Shown: positions 35,068 through 45,464 of the stretch, in pieces | How positions within the stretch are numbered: position 1 is the first letter of the stretch | How the letters are laid out: the number at the start of each line of letters is the position of its first letter | Assembly (NCBI GenBank): GCA_910578105.1 | Contig: CAJTPD010000010.1 | Location: forward strand, 62,001 to 126,000 | Direction of reading: 5' to 3' | DNA length: 64,000 bases | Source: an uncultured Odoribacter sp. | GTDB taxonomy: Bacteria; Bacteroidota; Bacteroidia; Bacteroidales; Marinifilaceae | Position numbers and translations under genes: made by a program | The notes under the pieces: model-generated | What the model saw: only the letters and a program-made list of their open reading frames with translations | Told to the model about the DNA's origin: nothing | The model's database searches: none

Positions 35068-38000
35068 CTAAAAAGTAACATTTAAACCCACATTAAACGT
35101 GCGGGCAAACGGATAGCTGATTCCTCTCTCTTGTTTTACCGATGACAAACGAAACAAATCACTGGTAGAAAACAACACCTTTATTCGTTCCATGTATAAT
35201 TTACGGGAAATATTCCGGGGTAAATCATAAGACAATGAAACGCTCTGCAAAGCCAATAAATTATCATCGAAAACAAGCCGGCTTGTCTGATAAGGGGTTG
35301 AACTGTCACTGATTCGTCTGTATACAGCATGATCCCCCGGATTTTTCCAGCGATCGTACAAAGCCCGTTTGTCGACATTCTTATAGGGATTGGCTCCTTC
35401 CACTCTGGAAGCCAAGGTTGAATTGTAAATCTTACCACCCAACCGATATTTAAACAACAAATACAGATTAAATCCTTTCCAACTCAGATTGGTGTTTACA
35501 TTTCCCTCGATTTTCGGCTTCATATCACCAATATCCACTTTATCATCAGAATCATATTCAAAACTCATTTCTCCGTTACGTTTGATATAAATCTCATCCC
35601 CCGTAGCCGGATCAATACCGCCGGAACGGACAACCATCAGTGCCGTTTGAGAACGGCCCACTTCATACTTGCGATAAACCACCGTACCTTTATTATGATG
35701 TTCCGCATCTGCCTGACGGTTAATTTCCTCCAATTGATTAGACAAACGGACTATTTTACTCTTATTGTGAAAAGCAGCCAAAGTCACATTCCATCTCAAA
35801 TCCTTAGCTTGATTCTGAATTAGATTGAAACGCAGACGTCCTTCAACACCAGTATTTTTCAACCGCCCGACATTTTCTACATAACTGTCAAAACCAGTAG
35901 ACGGTGCTATGGAAAGCGGCAAAAGCAAATTTTGCGTATTTTTCACATAAAAATCACCATTGAAGGTTAACAGACCTTTCAAAAAGGTGAAATCCAGACC
36001 GATGTTATAAGAATGAGTTACCTGCCATTTTAAATCAGGATTTCCGTAACCTGCCAATTGAACCCCGAAAACACCGTTATATTCCCGGTCAAAGAAATAA
36101 TTATAGGTTGTCAAAGCCTGTGTCGACGAAAAATTAGTCGTCCCGGTACTTCCCATAGAAGCCCTCAACTTCAGAGAATTTTTCTCATCAGCAGTCCAGA
36201 AATGTTCGTTATGTACATTCCAGGCCAATCCCAACGACCAGAAAGGAGCAAATCGGGAATTACGGCCGAATTTACTGGAACCATCTGTACGGAAAGAAAA
36301 ATCCAAAAAATAACGATTGTCATACCCATAATTCAAATTAGAGAAAAAACCGACAAGACGAGACTTATCATAGGTTCCGTTCGGACTTGTATTTTCTTTA
36401 AAAGTATTTGCCGCCCCGATAAAAATCATATCCGGATTAACAAAACCTACACCGGTAAAAGACTCTCCTTCCGACTCTGATTGAGTGAGATTGCTTCCGA
36501 TACCGATATTCAGCATGTGTTTTTCTATGGTTTTATTAAAAGCCAGCGTCAAATTTCCGTCAAACCGGTCATTTTGTTCCTTGTTCAGATAATATTCCCC
36601 TTTCTTCTTCGGGTCAGTCTCGGTAGAATATTTCAAATTACCCGGAGCATCAAAAATATCACGACGGTCAAACTGCCGTAAATAACTGAACCTTCCCTGC
36701 AAACGTAATTCCGGAATAATCCGCCAATCTATATTAAAATTATCCTGAATGGAAGTATAAGTACTGGTATTACGTCTCGGTAAATGAGCATTATACAAAG
36801 GATTCCAGTCTCCTGATGACAGCTTTTCTACATATTTTCCATCCTCATCATAAATCCGGTCATAAGGATTCTGATTGGCATAAGTTGAAAAATCTCCGTA
36901 AGGAGAGTTTTTGGCTTTTACATTATCAACCGACAAATCATTCCGGATATAGAAATTGGTTCCGATATTGTAATTAAAGGTTAGATTAATACCAAGACGG
37001 TCACGGCCGGATTGCTTCATCACCCCTTTATCCGTATCGTACCGCAAATCCACGCCATAACGGAAATATTGATCCCCGCCTTCAAAATTCAGCGAATAAC
37101 GCTGATTCAACGAAGTTGTCAGAGGCTGCGATAACCAATAAGTATTCACTCCCCTTTGTACTTCCTCCAAACGGGTATTATAAAGTTCCTCCAAACGGAG
37201 CTGTTCCGCATAATTGTCTTCATCTACATATACTCTTTCACTTAAACGCTCGTATTCCAGTTTTTCTTTGGCATTCATTAAATTGTAATCCCGCAAATCC
37301 GGAATCGACACATTGTAATTGGCATTCAGGTTAATCCGGATTTGTCCCGATTTCGGACGAATCGTTGTAATAACAATGACTCCGTTAGCACCCCGTGAAC
37401 CATATAAAGCCGTGGCACTGGCATCTTTCAGAATAGTCGTCGATTCGATACGGTTCAGATCCATATCGTAAATCCGTTCAGCAGATACTTCCACTCCATC
37501 CAGAATATAAAGAGGAGCATTGGGATTGGTCAATGCATCATCAGCATTGGCCCGCAAATCAAACCCGTTTTCTCCCCGGATGGTAATGTCGGGAATAACG
37601 TTCGGATTTGAACCATTAGTCAGACTCTCGGATAAACGGATGGACGGGTCAAAAGCATTCAAAGCCTGAAGTATATTCAAAGCCCCGACTTTTTTCAACT
37701 CTTCGGTAGGTATAGTCACTTCCGAACCGGTAAAACTCTCCTTTGATTTGGAAAAATAGCCGGTCACCACCACTTCATCCATTTCTTCGGCTTCTTCTTC
37801 CATCACAATATCCAATGATTGACCTTCCACCACTTTTATTTCTTTACTGCGCATCCCGACAAAAGTACATTCCAGAATCACCGGTCCGCCAATAAGCGTC
37901 TGTATGGTAAACTTTCCGTCCGCGTCCGTAGCTACACCCAATTTGGTCCCTTTTATCATTACCGTCACTCCAGGCAAAGGAAATCCTTCTTTATCGACTA

Positions 38001-38406
38001 CTTTCCCTTTAATCTCCTGTACTTCGCTTTTAGATTGTTCCTGACTGTTTTTAGCCGTAATCACAACGGTGTTATCCATAAGTCTGTACTCCAAGGACGT
38101 ACCTTCCAAAAGACGATTCAGGACTTCCGGAAGCCCAATGTTCTTATAATTGAAATTCAAATGAACTAACTCATGCACATAAGCATGGTTGTATAAAAAA
38201 GTCACCTGCGATTGACGTTCGATCTCTTTAACAACTTCTTCAAAAGTAGCATCGTGCATTTTTAAAGTAATTGTCTCCTGTGAATACCCCTTTGCATTCA
38301 ATTGCAAAGTCTGCAATACAATCAATAAAAACGTCAGTTTCATGGTCCGTAACATTTTCCCGGTAAAAAAAGAACCGGGGAACTTTCTGAGCTTCGTTTT
38401 TTTCAT
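35068..38406 (-). CDS. SusC/RagA TonB-dependent transporter with STN signalling domain
   Basis: This 1112-residue outer-membrane barrel takes up a ligand captured by SusD. Domains in order are signal segment (about 20-45), STN/secretin-TonB short domain (about 48-120, EEVVKEIERQSQVTFLYNH), carboxypeptidase-regulatory-like repeat (130-210, KGKVVDKEGFPLPGVTVMI), plug (about 220-340, DASATALYGSRGANGVIVI), then a 22-strand barrel to the end (PFARTFNVGLNVTF). STN domains bind FecR-type anti-sigma factors, and a FecR gene lies immediately upstream. Import is therefore likely to trigger transcription. The substrate is unknown. Confidence 0.95.
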   Translation of the reverse strand: MKKTKLRKFPGSFFTGKMLRTMKLTFLLIVLQTLQLNAKGYSQETITLKMHDATFEEVVKEIERQSQVTFLYNHAYVHELVHLNFNYKNIGLPEVLNRLLEGTSLEYRLMDNTVVITAKNSQEQSKSEVQEIKGKVVDKEGFPLPGVTVMIKGTKLGVATDADGKFTIQTLIGGPVILECTFVGMRSKEIKVVEGQSLDIVMEEEAEEMDEVVVTGYFSKSKESFTGSEVTIPTEELKKVGALNILQALNAFDPSIRLSESLTNGSNPNVIPDITIRGENGFDLRANADDALTNPNAPLYILDGVEVSAERIYDMDLNRIESTTILKDASATALYGSRGANGVIVITTIRPKSGQIRINLNANYNVSIPDLRDYNLMNAKEKLEYERLSERVYVDEDNYAEQLRLEELYNTRLEEVQRGVNTYWLSQPLTTSLNQRYSLNFEGGDQYFRYGVDLRYDTDKGVMKQSGRDRLGINLTFNYNIGTNFYIRNDLSVDNVKAKNSPYGDFSTYANQNPYDRIYDEDGKYVEKLSSGDWNPLYNAHLPRRNTSTYTSIQDNFNIDWRIIPELRLQGRFSYLRQFDRRDIFDAPGNLKYSTETDPKKKGEYYLNKEQNDRFDGNLTLAFNKTIEKHMLNIGIGSNLTQSESEGESFTGVGFVNPDMIFIGAANTFKENTSPNGTYDKSRLVGFFSNLNYGYDNRYFLDFSFRTDGSSKFGRNSRFAPFWSLGLAWNVHNEHFWTADEKNSLKLRASMGSTGTTNFSSTQALTTYNYFFDREYNGVFGVQLAGYGNPDLKWQVTHSYNIGLDFTFLKGLLTFNGDFYVKNTQNLLLPLSIAPSTGFDSYVENVGRLKNTGVEGRLRFNLIQNQAKDLRWNVTLAAFHNKSKIVRLSNQLEEINRQADAEHHNKGTVVYRKYEVGRSQTALMVVRSGGIDPATGDEIYIKRNGEMSFEYDSDDKVDIGDMKPKIEGNVNTNLSWKGFNLYLLFKYRLGGKIYNSTLASRVEGANPYKNVDKRALYDRWKNPGDHAVYRRISDSSTPYQTSRLVFDDNLLALQSVSLSYDLPRNISRKLYMERIKVLFSTSDLFRLSSVKQERGISYPFARTFNVGLNVTF

Positions 38407-38497
38407 AATTTTGTTAGACTTAAATCATGTTTATTTAACATTGGACAGGCGACCGGTGCCCCACACTGGTTACCTGTTTTATTTTTACACACACCTG

Positions 38498-39667
38498 TCA
38501 CTCTGAAATATGAATTGCCGTACCCGAAACGGTAAATTTCACCGGACACGCCAATTCGAGCATAGAAATAATTTGTCCGAAATCAGCATAACGTTTCAGA
38601 TTACCGGTAAATTCGATATTCCGCGCTTTCTCCGACTGAAAGACAACTTCTACGTCATACCAACGGGCCAGTGTCTTCATTATTTCCTCTAAAGTCTGAT
38701 GCTCAAAGACAAAGCGTCCGTCCTTCCAACCAGTATATACTTGCACATCCACCCTCTTTTTTACCATATTGCCGGTTTCTGTGTCTACACAACCTTGTTC
38801 GTCAGGAACCAATATCATTTGCTTTTTACCAGACGACATACATACACTTCCTTTCACCAAAGTTGTCTGTACAACTTTTTCATCTTCGTAAGCCCGAAGA
38901 TTGAAAGAAGTACCCAACACTTGTATTTGTACTTCCCCGCTTTCGATAATAAAAAGAGATTTCCGGTCTGGTGCCACTTGAAAATAGGCCTCCCCACGTA
39001 AACGAATTTTCCGTTGTCCCGGAAGAAAACTTGTCGGATATTCGACCATACTTTCTGAATTCAACCAAATTCGTGTTCCGTCAGAAAGCACAAGGGTAAA
39101 TTCTCCCTTCCGGGGAATATATAGTGAATTATACAAAGGAACCTCACACAAAGAAGTATCAGCTTCATATTCTAAAGATGCCCTCGATACATTAGCCACA
39201 CTACCGTCATCCTGCCGGATAGAAGTAAGGGTTGACTCTTGCAGATGAAGTTGCTCTCCGTTAGCCAATGTGAGTATTGCTTCATTACATCCTGCCGGAA
39301 TAATAGAATTCTGTACCGAAAAACCCGGATGTGCAGCCTCCGACCAACACCAGTAAACACCCCAAGCTATTAAGCACAAAGCAGCTACAGTAGCCCGGAT
39401 ATACCATTTCCCGAACTTGCGGGAACGCTTTTCTGCAATTCTTTTAAAAAAGGCGGAATAAGCTGCTGCCGTATCAATAGACAACTCTTGTTGATATTTC
39501 CGTTGTAAAAACTCCCTATCAATTAAAACTTCCAATTGTTGTCTGTGCTCCGGCGACATGGCCAGCCAATATTCCAACTCTTCCGCTTCCGCCGATGAAA
39601 GTGTATTTTCACGGTAACGTAAAATCAAATCGGCAATCCGGTATGCCTTATGAATTTCTGACTCCAT
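38498..39667 (-). CDS. FecR-family anti-sigma factor
   Basis: This 389-residue inner-membrane regulator has a cytosolic N-terminus (residues 1-80) that holds the ECF sigma factor. A membrane helix near residues 85-105 contains VAALCLIAWGVYWCW. A periplasmic FecR domain (PRKGEFTLVLSDGTRIWLNSES) and a C-terminal DUF4974-like domain (EIMKTLARWYDVEVVF) follow. It receives the signal from the STN domain of the SusC protein encoded next. It lies 32 bases after the sigma gene. Confidence 0.93.
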   Translation of the reverse strand: MESEIHKAYRIADLILRYRENTLSSAEAEELEYWLAMSPEHRQQLEVLIDREFLQRKYQQELSIDTAAAYSAFFKRIAEKRSRKFGKWYIRATVAALCLIAWGVYWCWSEAAHPGFSVQNSIIPAGCNEAILTLANGEQLHLQESTLTSIRQDDGSVANVSRASLEYEADTSLCEVPLYNSLYIPRKGEFTLVLSDGTRIWLNSESMVEYPTSFLPGQRKIRLRGEAYFQVAPDRKSLFIIESGEVQIQVLGTSFNLRAYEDEKVVQTTLVKGSVCMSSGKKQMILVPDEQGCVDTETGNMVKKRVDVQVYTGWKDGRFVFEHQTLEEIMKTLARWYDVEVVFQSEKARNIEFTGNLKRYADFGQIISMLELACPVKFTVSGTAIHISE

Positions 39668-39699
39668 AATTTTCCTGCTTTAATATATAGACAAGAAAA

Positions 39700-40275
39700 T
39701 TAAAAAAAAGGGTCAAAAAAAAACAATAACATCAAACTCCGGAAATCATTCAAATAAAGTCTCAATATTTTCTTTCCTCTCTTGCGGTAGGCTTTCACTG
39801 CTTCTTCACTTATTTCCAGACCAGCAGCTATTTCAATATTTGATTTTCCGGCAAGTACTCCGTAATAGACCTTACGGATTTTTAAGGGCAAATTATCAAC
39901 TGCCTTTTTTAAGGCAATATAAACTTCTTCTTCTATCAATTGTTGCAGAAAAAAATCAGTTTTTGTTTCATCGTTCAACCGAAAATATCTTTTTTCAACC
40001 TTAACATGTTCAAGATGGTTTATACAACGGTTCCGGACTGACACGAACAACCAGCTTTTCAGCGAAGAAAGCTCCGGAAGATGTTGTCGTTGTTTCCACA
40101 AATCATAAATAACATCCTGCACCAAATCTTCTGCCAAAATCTGATCTTTCAGATATTTTGCAGCAAACATTACCAGAGAAGAATAATACAAATCAAACAA
40201 ATGTTTATAAGCATTTTCATTCCCTTCTGACAATTGTTTCAGCCACAATTTTTCATATCTAATCTGATTTTCCAA
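39700..40275 (-). CDS. ECF RNA polymerase sigma factor (SigW/FecI-like)
   Basis: This 191-residue extracytoplasmic function sigma factor has region 2 with LAEDLVQDVIYDLWKQR and SLKSWLFVSVRNRCINHL. Region 4 has a helix-turn-helix IEIAAGLEISEEAVKAYRKRGK. The C-terminus is unusually hydrophobic (residues about 180-191, MLLFFFDPFF). It heads the locus and, with FecR and the STN-SusC, forms a typical cell-surface signalling cascade for induction of the downstream uptake genes. Confidence 0.92.
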   Translation of the reverse strand: MENQIRYEKLWLKQLSEGNENAYKHLFDLYYSSLVMFAAKYLKDQILAEDLVQDVIYDLWKQRQHLPELSSLKSWLFVSVRNRCINHLEHVKVEKRYFRLNDETKTDFFLQQLIEEEVYIALKKAVDNLPLKIRKVYYGVLAGKSNIEIAAGLEISEEAVKAYRKRGKKILRLYLNDFRSLMLLFFFDPFF

Positions 40276-40365
40276 TTTACTGTGCTTAATCTGTATTTTA
40301 GAGTTTACAAAACTATAAAATTCCTATCCATTTCTTTCAGGCAAACATAAAAATCCATACGTGAA

Positions 40366-41730
40366 TCATTCCCTGAAAACCGCTCCCTGATGCCTCAATC
40401 TTCGGAGATACCATCTCAATGCAAAAACAGCAGTAACAAAAGCAAGGATATCTGAAACAGGGATACTTCCCCAAACGCCATAAATATCCAAATGACCGAT
40501 ATTCGGCAAAATATAAAGCAAGGGTATCAAAAATAACAATTGACGCGCTAAAGAAAGAAGAATAGAAATTTTAGCCTTCCCGACAGACTGAAAGAAATTG
40601 GTGATTACAATCTGCGCCCCTACCATTGGGAAAGCTAATATTGTGATACGCAACCCCACCTTAGCCAATTCATTCAATTCATAATCATCTGAAAACATAG
40701 CAACAATATACCCCGGAAATAATTCACCCATAAGCCAGCCTATACTCATCACGGTAACAGCAGCAGAAATAATTTTCCTCAAAGCCTGCTCTACCCGGTC
40801 AAAGTGGCGGGCACCAAAGTTATATCCCACAATGGGCTGCATTCCCTGAGACAACCCAATCACTACCATGACAAACAAAGTTGCCATCCGGTTGACAATT
40901 CCATAAGCCCCGATAGCCAGATCTCCTCCATAAGTTTTAAAACTATGATTCAGTATAACCACAATAACACTGGCACATACATTCAATAAAAAAGGAGCCA
41001 TTCCTATAGATAAAATACTGACAATAATATTTTTCCGTAATTTATAATAGCCTCTCCGGAAATGAATATAACTGGAAGCTTTCAGAAAATGACTCAATAC
41101 CCACACCAAACCACAAATCTGAGCAAAAACCGTAGCCAGGGCAGCTCCTTTTATACCCCAGTTCATTTGAAAAATAAAAACAGGGGCTAAAATCACATTT
41201 ACCCCCACTGTTAATATAGAAGACAACATAGCTTTCCTGGGATAACCGGTCGCACGCATAACATTGTTCAGACTGATAAACAGAAAAGAAACCGGATTTG
41301 CCAATAATAAAACTTGCATAAAACTACGCGCATATGATAACGTCCCGTCACTTGCACCAAAGAATATCAGGATATAATCTAAAAAATACCATGTCACTCC
41401 CCCAAAACAAAATCCGGAGATTAAACTTAAAATCAAAACATTATGGAGAACTTCCGTAGCTTTACGGTCATCTTTCTGGCCCAGATAAATAGAAGAAATA
41501 GCAGCCCCGCCAACACCAATCAAAGTACTGAAAGCAATAATCAGATTCATCAACGGAAAAGTCAGTGCCAATCCGGAAATTGCCAATGCCCCTACTCCGT
41601 GTCCTATAAAAATACTATCAATAACATTATATACAGAAGTCACCGTCATCGCAATAATGGCGGGTAGGGAATACTGTAATAATAACTTTCCGATGGGTTC
41701 TGTCTCCAGAACATGAGGATTCTGAGCCAT
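40366..41730 (-). CDS. MATE family multidrug/sodium antiporter
   Basis: This 454-residue inner-membrane protein has twelve hydrophobic segments and the two-lobed MATE pattern. The first lobe starts PIGKLLLQYSLPAIIAMTVTSVYNVIDSIFIGHG-type, a strong family signature seen at residues 12-45. The second lobe starts near 230 with SIGMAPFLLNVCASVIVVILN and includes GLSQGMQPIVGYNFGARHF. It would export cationic drugs or metabolites using a Na+ or H+ gradient. It stands alone. Confidence 0.93.
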   Translation of the reverse strand: MAQNPHVLETEPIGKLLLQYSLPAIIAMTVTSVYNVIDSIFIGHGVGALAISGLALTFPLMNLIIAFSTLIGVGGAAISSIYLGQKDDRKATEVLHNVLILSLISGFCFGGVTWYFLDYILIFFGASDGTLSYARSFMQVLLLANPVSFLFISLNNVMRATGYPRKAMLSSILTVGVNVILAPVFIFQMNWGIKGAALATVFAQICGLVWVLSHFLKASSYIHFRRGYYKLRKNIIVSILSIGMAPFLLNVCASVIVVILNHSFKTYGGDLAIGAYGIVNRMATLFVMVVIGLSQGMQPIVGYNFGARHFDRVEQALRKIISAAVTVMSIGWLMGELFPGYIVAMFSDDYELNELAKVGLRITILAFPMVGAQIVITNFFQSVGKAKISILLSLARQLLFLIPLLYILPNIGHLDIYGVWGSIPVSDILAFVTAVFALRWYLRRLRHQGAVFRE

Positions 41731-41907
41731 AGTGAATGTATATTTTCAAATACGGTAATCAGGCAAATACACAAATATTTTTCCAATAAACACCGTTTTT
41801 ATAAACAGACGAAAATACACAATTTATGCTATTTTTATTCAAAATCCTTTGACAATCTGTTTGCTGTAAATATTAAGGCAAGTTAAAAAACACAAATCCT
41901 AACAAAT

Positions 41908-42246
41908 TCATCTCCTTTTCCTGAACATACTTTTAAACACCTGCCAGCCAACTTCACCCATCCACCGATAGGCAATAGGGCGTACTATTTGCCAAAGCAT
42001 ATGCATCCAGGGATGAGGCACCAATCCTCCACCGCCCATTTGCTCTTCTCTTTCCTTCCGGCGCGGGGTAAAGATCGCAGTCATCCCGGAAAACAACAAA
42101 CGCCCGGCATTTGAACGGATATAGTGTAAATTATTTTTAATCTTTCCTTCCGTCTCCTGACACTGGAACCGGAGCTCCCGTTTCTCTGCCAGAAGTTGTC
42201 CGAGTGGAGTCTGTGAACCGATCTTCCTCATTGTCATCCTCATCAT
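41908..42246 (-). CDS. Hypothetical protein overlapping the holin-like gene
   Basis: This 112-residue basic protein has no signal peptide or clear membrane helix except a short hydrophobic stretch (SNAGRLLFSGMTAIF). Its first 37 codons lie in a different frame within the end of the neighbouring gene (42137-42246), an overlap of up to 110 bases. Several ATG codons (42246, 42243, 42237, 42231) allow slightly shorter starts. Related envelope clusters often have a third small gene after YtxH and holin-like genes, which supports this as real. Confidence 0.65.
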   Translation of the reverse strand: MMRMTMRKIGSQTPLGQLLAEKRELRFQCQETEGKIKNNLHYIRSNAGRLLFSGMTAIFTPRRKEREEQMGGGGLVPHPWMHMLWQIVRPIAYRWMGEVGWQVFKSMFRKRR

Positions 42247-42589
42247 TATTGGTTTGCAAAGCCTTTACAAAAACGTTAGCCAATTGCATACGTATCCTTC
42301 CCTTTGCCATCACAAAGGCAAGTGTCAATATAAAGTATATTCCGCTAACAATCAAAAAGCCCCAAGCGATACTTCCTAACAAATCTCCCAGAAAAAAGCC
42401 CAGAGCTACAAATAAAAACAAAACAGTGAAAAAGGCAAACAACACCAGAATCAAGCCATGAGAGAGAGACGACAGTACCCCTGCCGTCCTCTCTATCGCC
42501 ATTAATTTCCACAATCGTAATTTCAATCCGACATATGCAGAAATCTCTTCTTTCAAATCAGTGAATATCTTCTCTGTATTGTTTTCCAT
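42137..42589 (-). CDS. Phage-holin-superfamily-III-like membrane protein (DUF1469 type)
   Basis: This 150-residue protein has two strong hydrophobic helices (LILVLFAFFTVLFLFVALGFF and IAWGFLIVSGIYFILTLAFVMA). It starts with an amphipathic helix (FTDLKEEISAYVGLKLRLW), the standard arrangement of DUF1469/putative Actinobacteriophage holin-III proteins. Despite the name these are usually chromosomal envelope proteins. The acidic C-terminus (NNDEDDNEEDRF) overlaps the following gene. It lies after a YtxH gene in the same direction. Confidence 0.8.
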   Translation of the reverse strand: MENNTEKIFTDLKEEISAYVGLKLRLWKLMAIERTAGVLSSLSHGLILVLFAFFTVLFLFVALGFFLGDLLGSIAWGFLIVSGIYFILTLAFVMAKGRIRMQLANVFVKALQTNNDEDDNEEDRFTDSTRTTSGRETGAPVPVSGDGRKD

Positions 42590-42614
42590 TCCGTTACAGA
42601 TTATTTTTCACTTC

Positions 42615-43013
42615 TCATTTTCCTTTGGAATTATCAGTGTACTGTTGCCGGGTTTCAGCATCATTCTGAGCTTTTCCATCCATGGTATGACGTACATCGT
42701 TAGCCTTTTGTGCGAAACCATCAGCAGCCGAACTAGCTTTGTATTCAGCTTCATGAGCCCATTGATGAGCTTTGTCGCTAACCTTATCAGACCATTCCTC
42801 AGCTTTACCGGCAACTTTTGAACCTGCCTGTTCTGCTTTGGATTTTACTTTTGAAAACACGTTCTTGGCTCCATCTTTGATCTCATGTCCAACTTCGCGG
42901 ATTCCATCTTCTACTTTCCGGCGATTTTCGCCAGTCATCAGATATCCGACTGCCATTCCGACAACGGCACCGATACCTAAACCTAACCATAATTTTGAAC
43001 TTTCGCTTTTCAT
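42615..43013 (-). CDS. YtxH-like membrane-anchored coiled-coil protein
   Basis: This 132-residue protein has one N-terminal glycine-rich membrane helix (LWLGLGIGAVVGMAVGYLM) followed by a long charged amphipathic helix with repeated K-S-K-A-E-Q-A-G-S-K-type heptads, the YtxH pattern. It heads a three-gene envelope cluster with the holin-like and small basic proteins. Related proteins are stress-induced in other bacteria. The direct role is unknown. Confidence 0.85.
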   Translation of the reverse strand: MKSESSKLWLGLGIGAVVGMAVGYLMTGENRRKVEDGIREVGHEIKDGAKNVFSKVKSKAEQAGSKVAGKAEEWSDKVSDKAHQWAHEAEYKASSAADGFAQKANDVRHTMDGKAQNDAETRQQYTDNSKGK

Positions 43014-43088
43014 AACCTTAGTTGTTTTATGTTTGTACTATCTCAACGAACAACAGGTCTGAAAAGTTTGCGATTTTAAGAAAGTTTA

Positions 43089-43727
43089 TCAGCTAAACAG
43101 TTTTAATAAACATTCCGGTTGGCGAAAATCAGGAATTACAGTATAAACCTTATCCCGGATAGAATCGGAAGAATTAGTCGTAGAAAGCCCGATTACCCTG
43201 GCTCCGGCAGCATTCCCGGCCTGAATACCTGCAAACGAATCTTCAAAAACCACACATTCCGTCGGAGCAGATTGTAAATTCTTCGCAGCCAGCAAATATC
43301 CCATCGGGTCCGGTTTCCCCCTTGTAATCTCATCAGCAGTAACAACAGTATCAAATAAACCTTCCAACCCCATCTTTTTTAAAGCAACCTGCATCTTAAC
43401 CGAAGAAGAACTGGTTACCAGTCCCAGACGGACATTCCTTTCTTTCAGCCGCTCAATAAAATTTACAGAACCGGATACCTCAGGAAAATCCATTTTCAAC
43501 TCATATTCTGTACTGGCAAAAGCAATTTTTCTAATTTCCTCCTCCGGAAAACTGCTAAAATAAGTCTTAAATATAAAAGACAAAGTAGTACCTTTAATTT
43601 TAGCAGCAAACTCAGGAATCCCCAAATGATATATTTTTGCCATCTCATTCCAGAAAATATCATACAAAGGCTCTGTATCCGCAACAACCCCGTCAAAATC
43701 AAATAATGCCGTCGTTATCTTACACAT
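43089..43727 (-). CDS. HAD-family hydrolase, beta-phosphoglucomutase-like
   Basis: This 212-residue HAD protein has motif I FDFDGVVADTEPLYD, with nucleophile Asp and acid Asp. The cap domain includes AAKIKGTTLSFIF, motif II is LGLVTSSSS, motif III Lys is in ITRGKPDPMGYL, and motif IV is CVVFEDSFAGIQAG. The cap and DGVVADTEP resemble beta-phosphoglucomutases and sugar phosphatases. The substrate cannot be fixed. It lies alone and divergently from the DEAD-box gene. Confidence 0.8.
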   Translation of the reverse strand: MCKITTALFDFDGVVADTEPLYDIFWNEMAKIYHLGIPEFAAKIKGTTLSFIFKTYFSSFPEEEIRKIAFASTEYELKMDFPEVSGSVNFIERLKERNVRLGLVTSSSSVKMQVALKKMGLEGLFDTVVTADEITRGKPDPMGYLLAAKNLQSAPTECVVFEDSFAGIQAGNAAGARVIGLSTTNSSDSIRDKVYTVIPDFRQPECLLKLFS

Positions 43728-43898
43728 TATATCTTCTATTTATCACCACAAAAATAAAACAAAAAATAACCCTTCAATACTTTTGCACAGAGATAATTTA
43801 CCACTTTCCGGCTAATCCAAAACATTCCGCCATCAGGTAAAAATCCTATAATCCCTACAATCCAAAGCCGGAATAATCCAAATAATACCAAAAAACTT

Positions 43899-43906
43899 TA
43901 TCTTTG
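43899..43906 (+). promoter_or_regulatory. Possible -7 element of the DEAD-box helicase gene
   Basis: TATCTTTG matches TAnnTTTG exactly, 55 bases before the ATG. No clear -33 TTTG is visible at the right distance, so this is tentative. Confidence 0.4.
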
Positions 43907-43961
43907 AAGCCTGAAAATTCACATTGTTCCATATTTGGTAGAATACAAGAGATTTTAACGG

Positions 43962-45212
<1,251 letters not shown>

Positions 45213-45227
45213 CACCAAACTAAAAGG

Positions 45228-45254
45228 AAAGAGTCCGGTACAACCGAACTCTTT
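45228..45254 (+). terminator. Terminator of the DEAD-box gene
   Basis: AAAGAGTCCGGT pairs with ACCGAACTCTTT (one mismatch) over a 3-base loop, followed by TTATAAA. It lies 16 bases past the stop. Confidence 0.75.
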
Positions 45255-45464
45255 TATAAACATACAAATTATTAACTATACATCTTTGGGGCATACTTAA
45301 TTCATACAGGTTGCCCCGTTATTTCATATTCAGAATACATTCAACAATCAATTCTTTCCCGTTCATCCGTATCCGTCCGCATCGGTTCATGAACCAAAAC
45401 ATAATCTCTGTCTTTCACAACGGTCCCTCCCAGTCAAATTAAACAACCATCATAAAAAATCATG

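Noticed and set aside
42137..42589. Phage lysis holin and a second prophage
   Set aside because: The DUF1469-type protein is a chromosomal envelope protein family. It sits with YtxH and no other phage genes are nearby.
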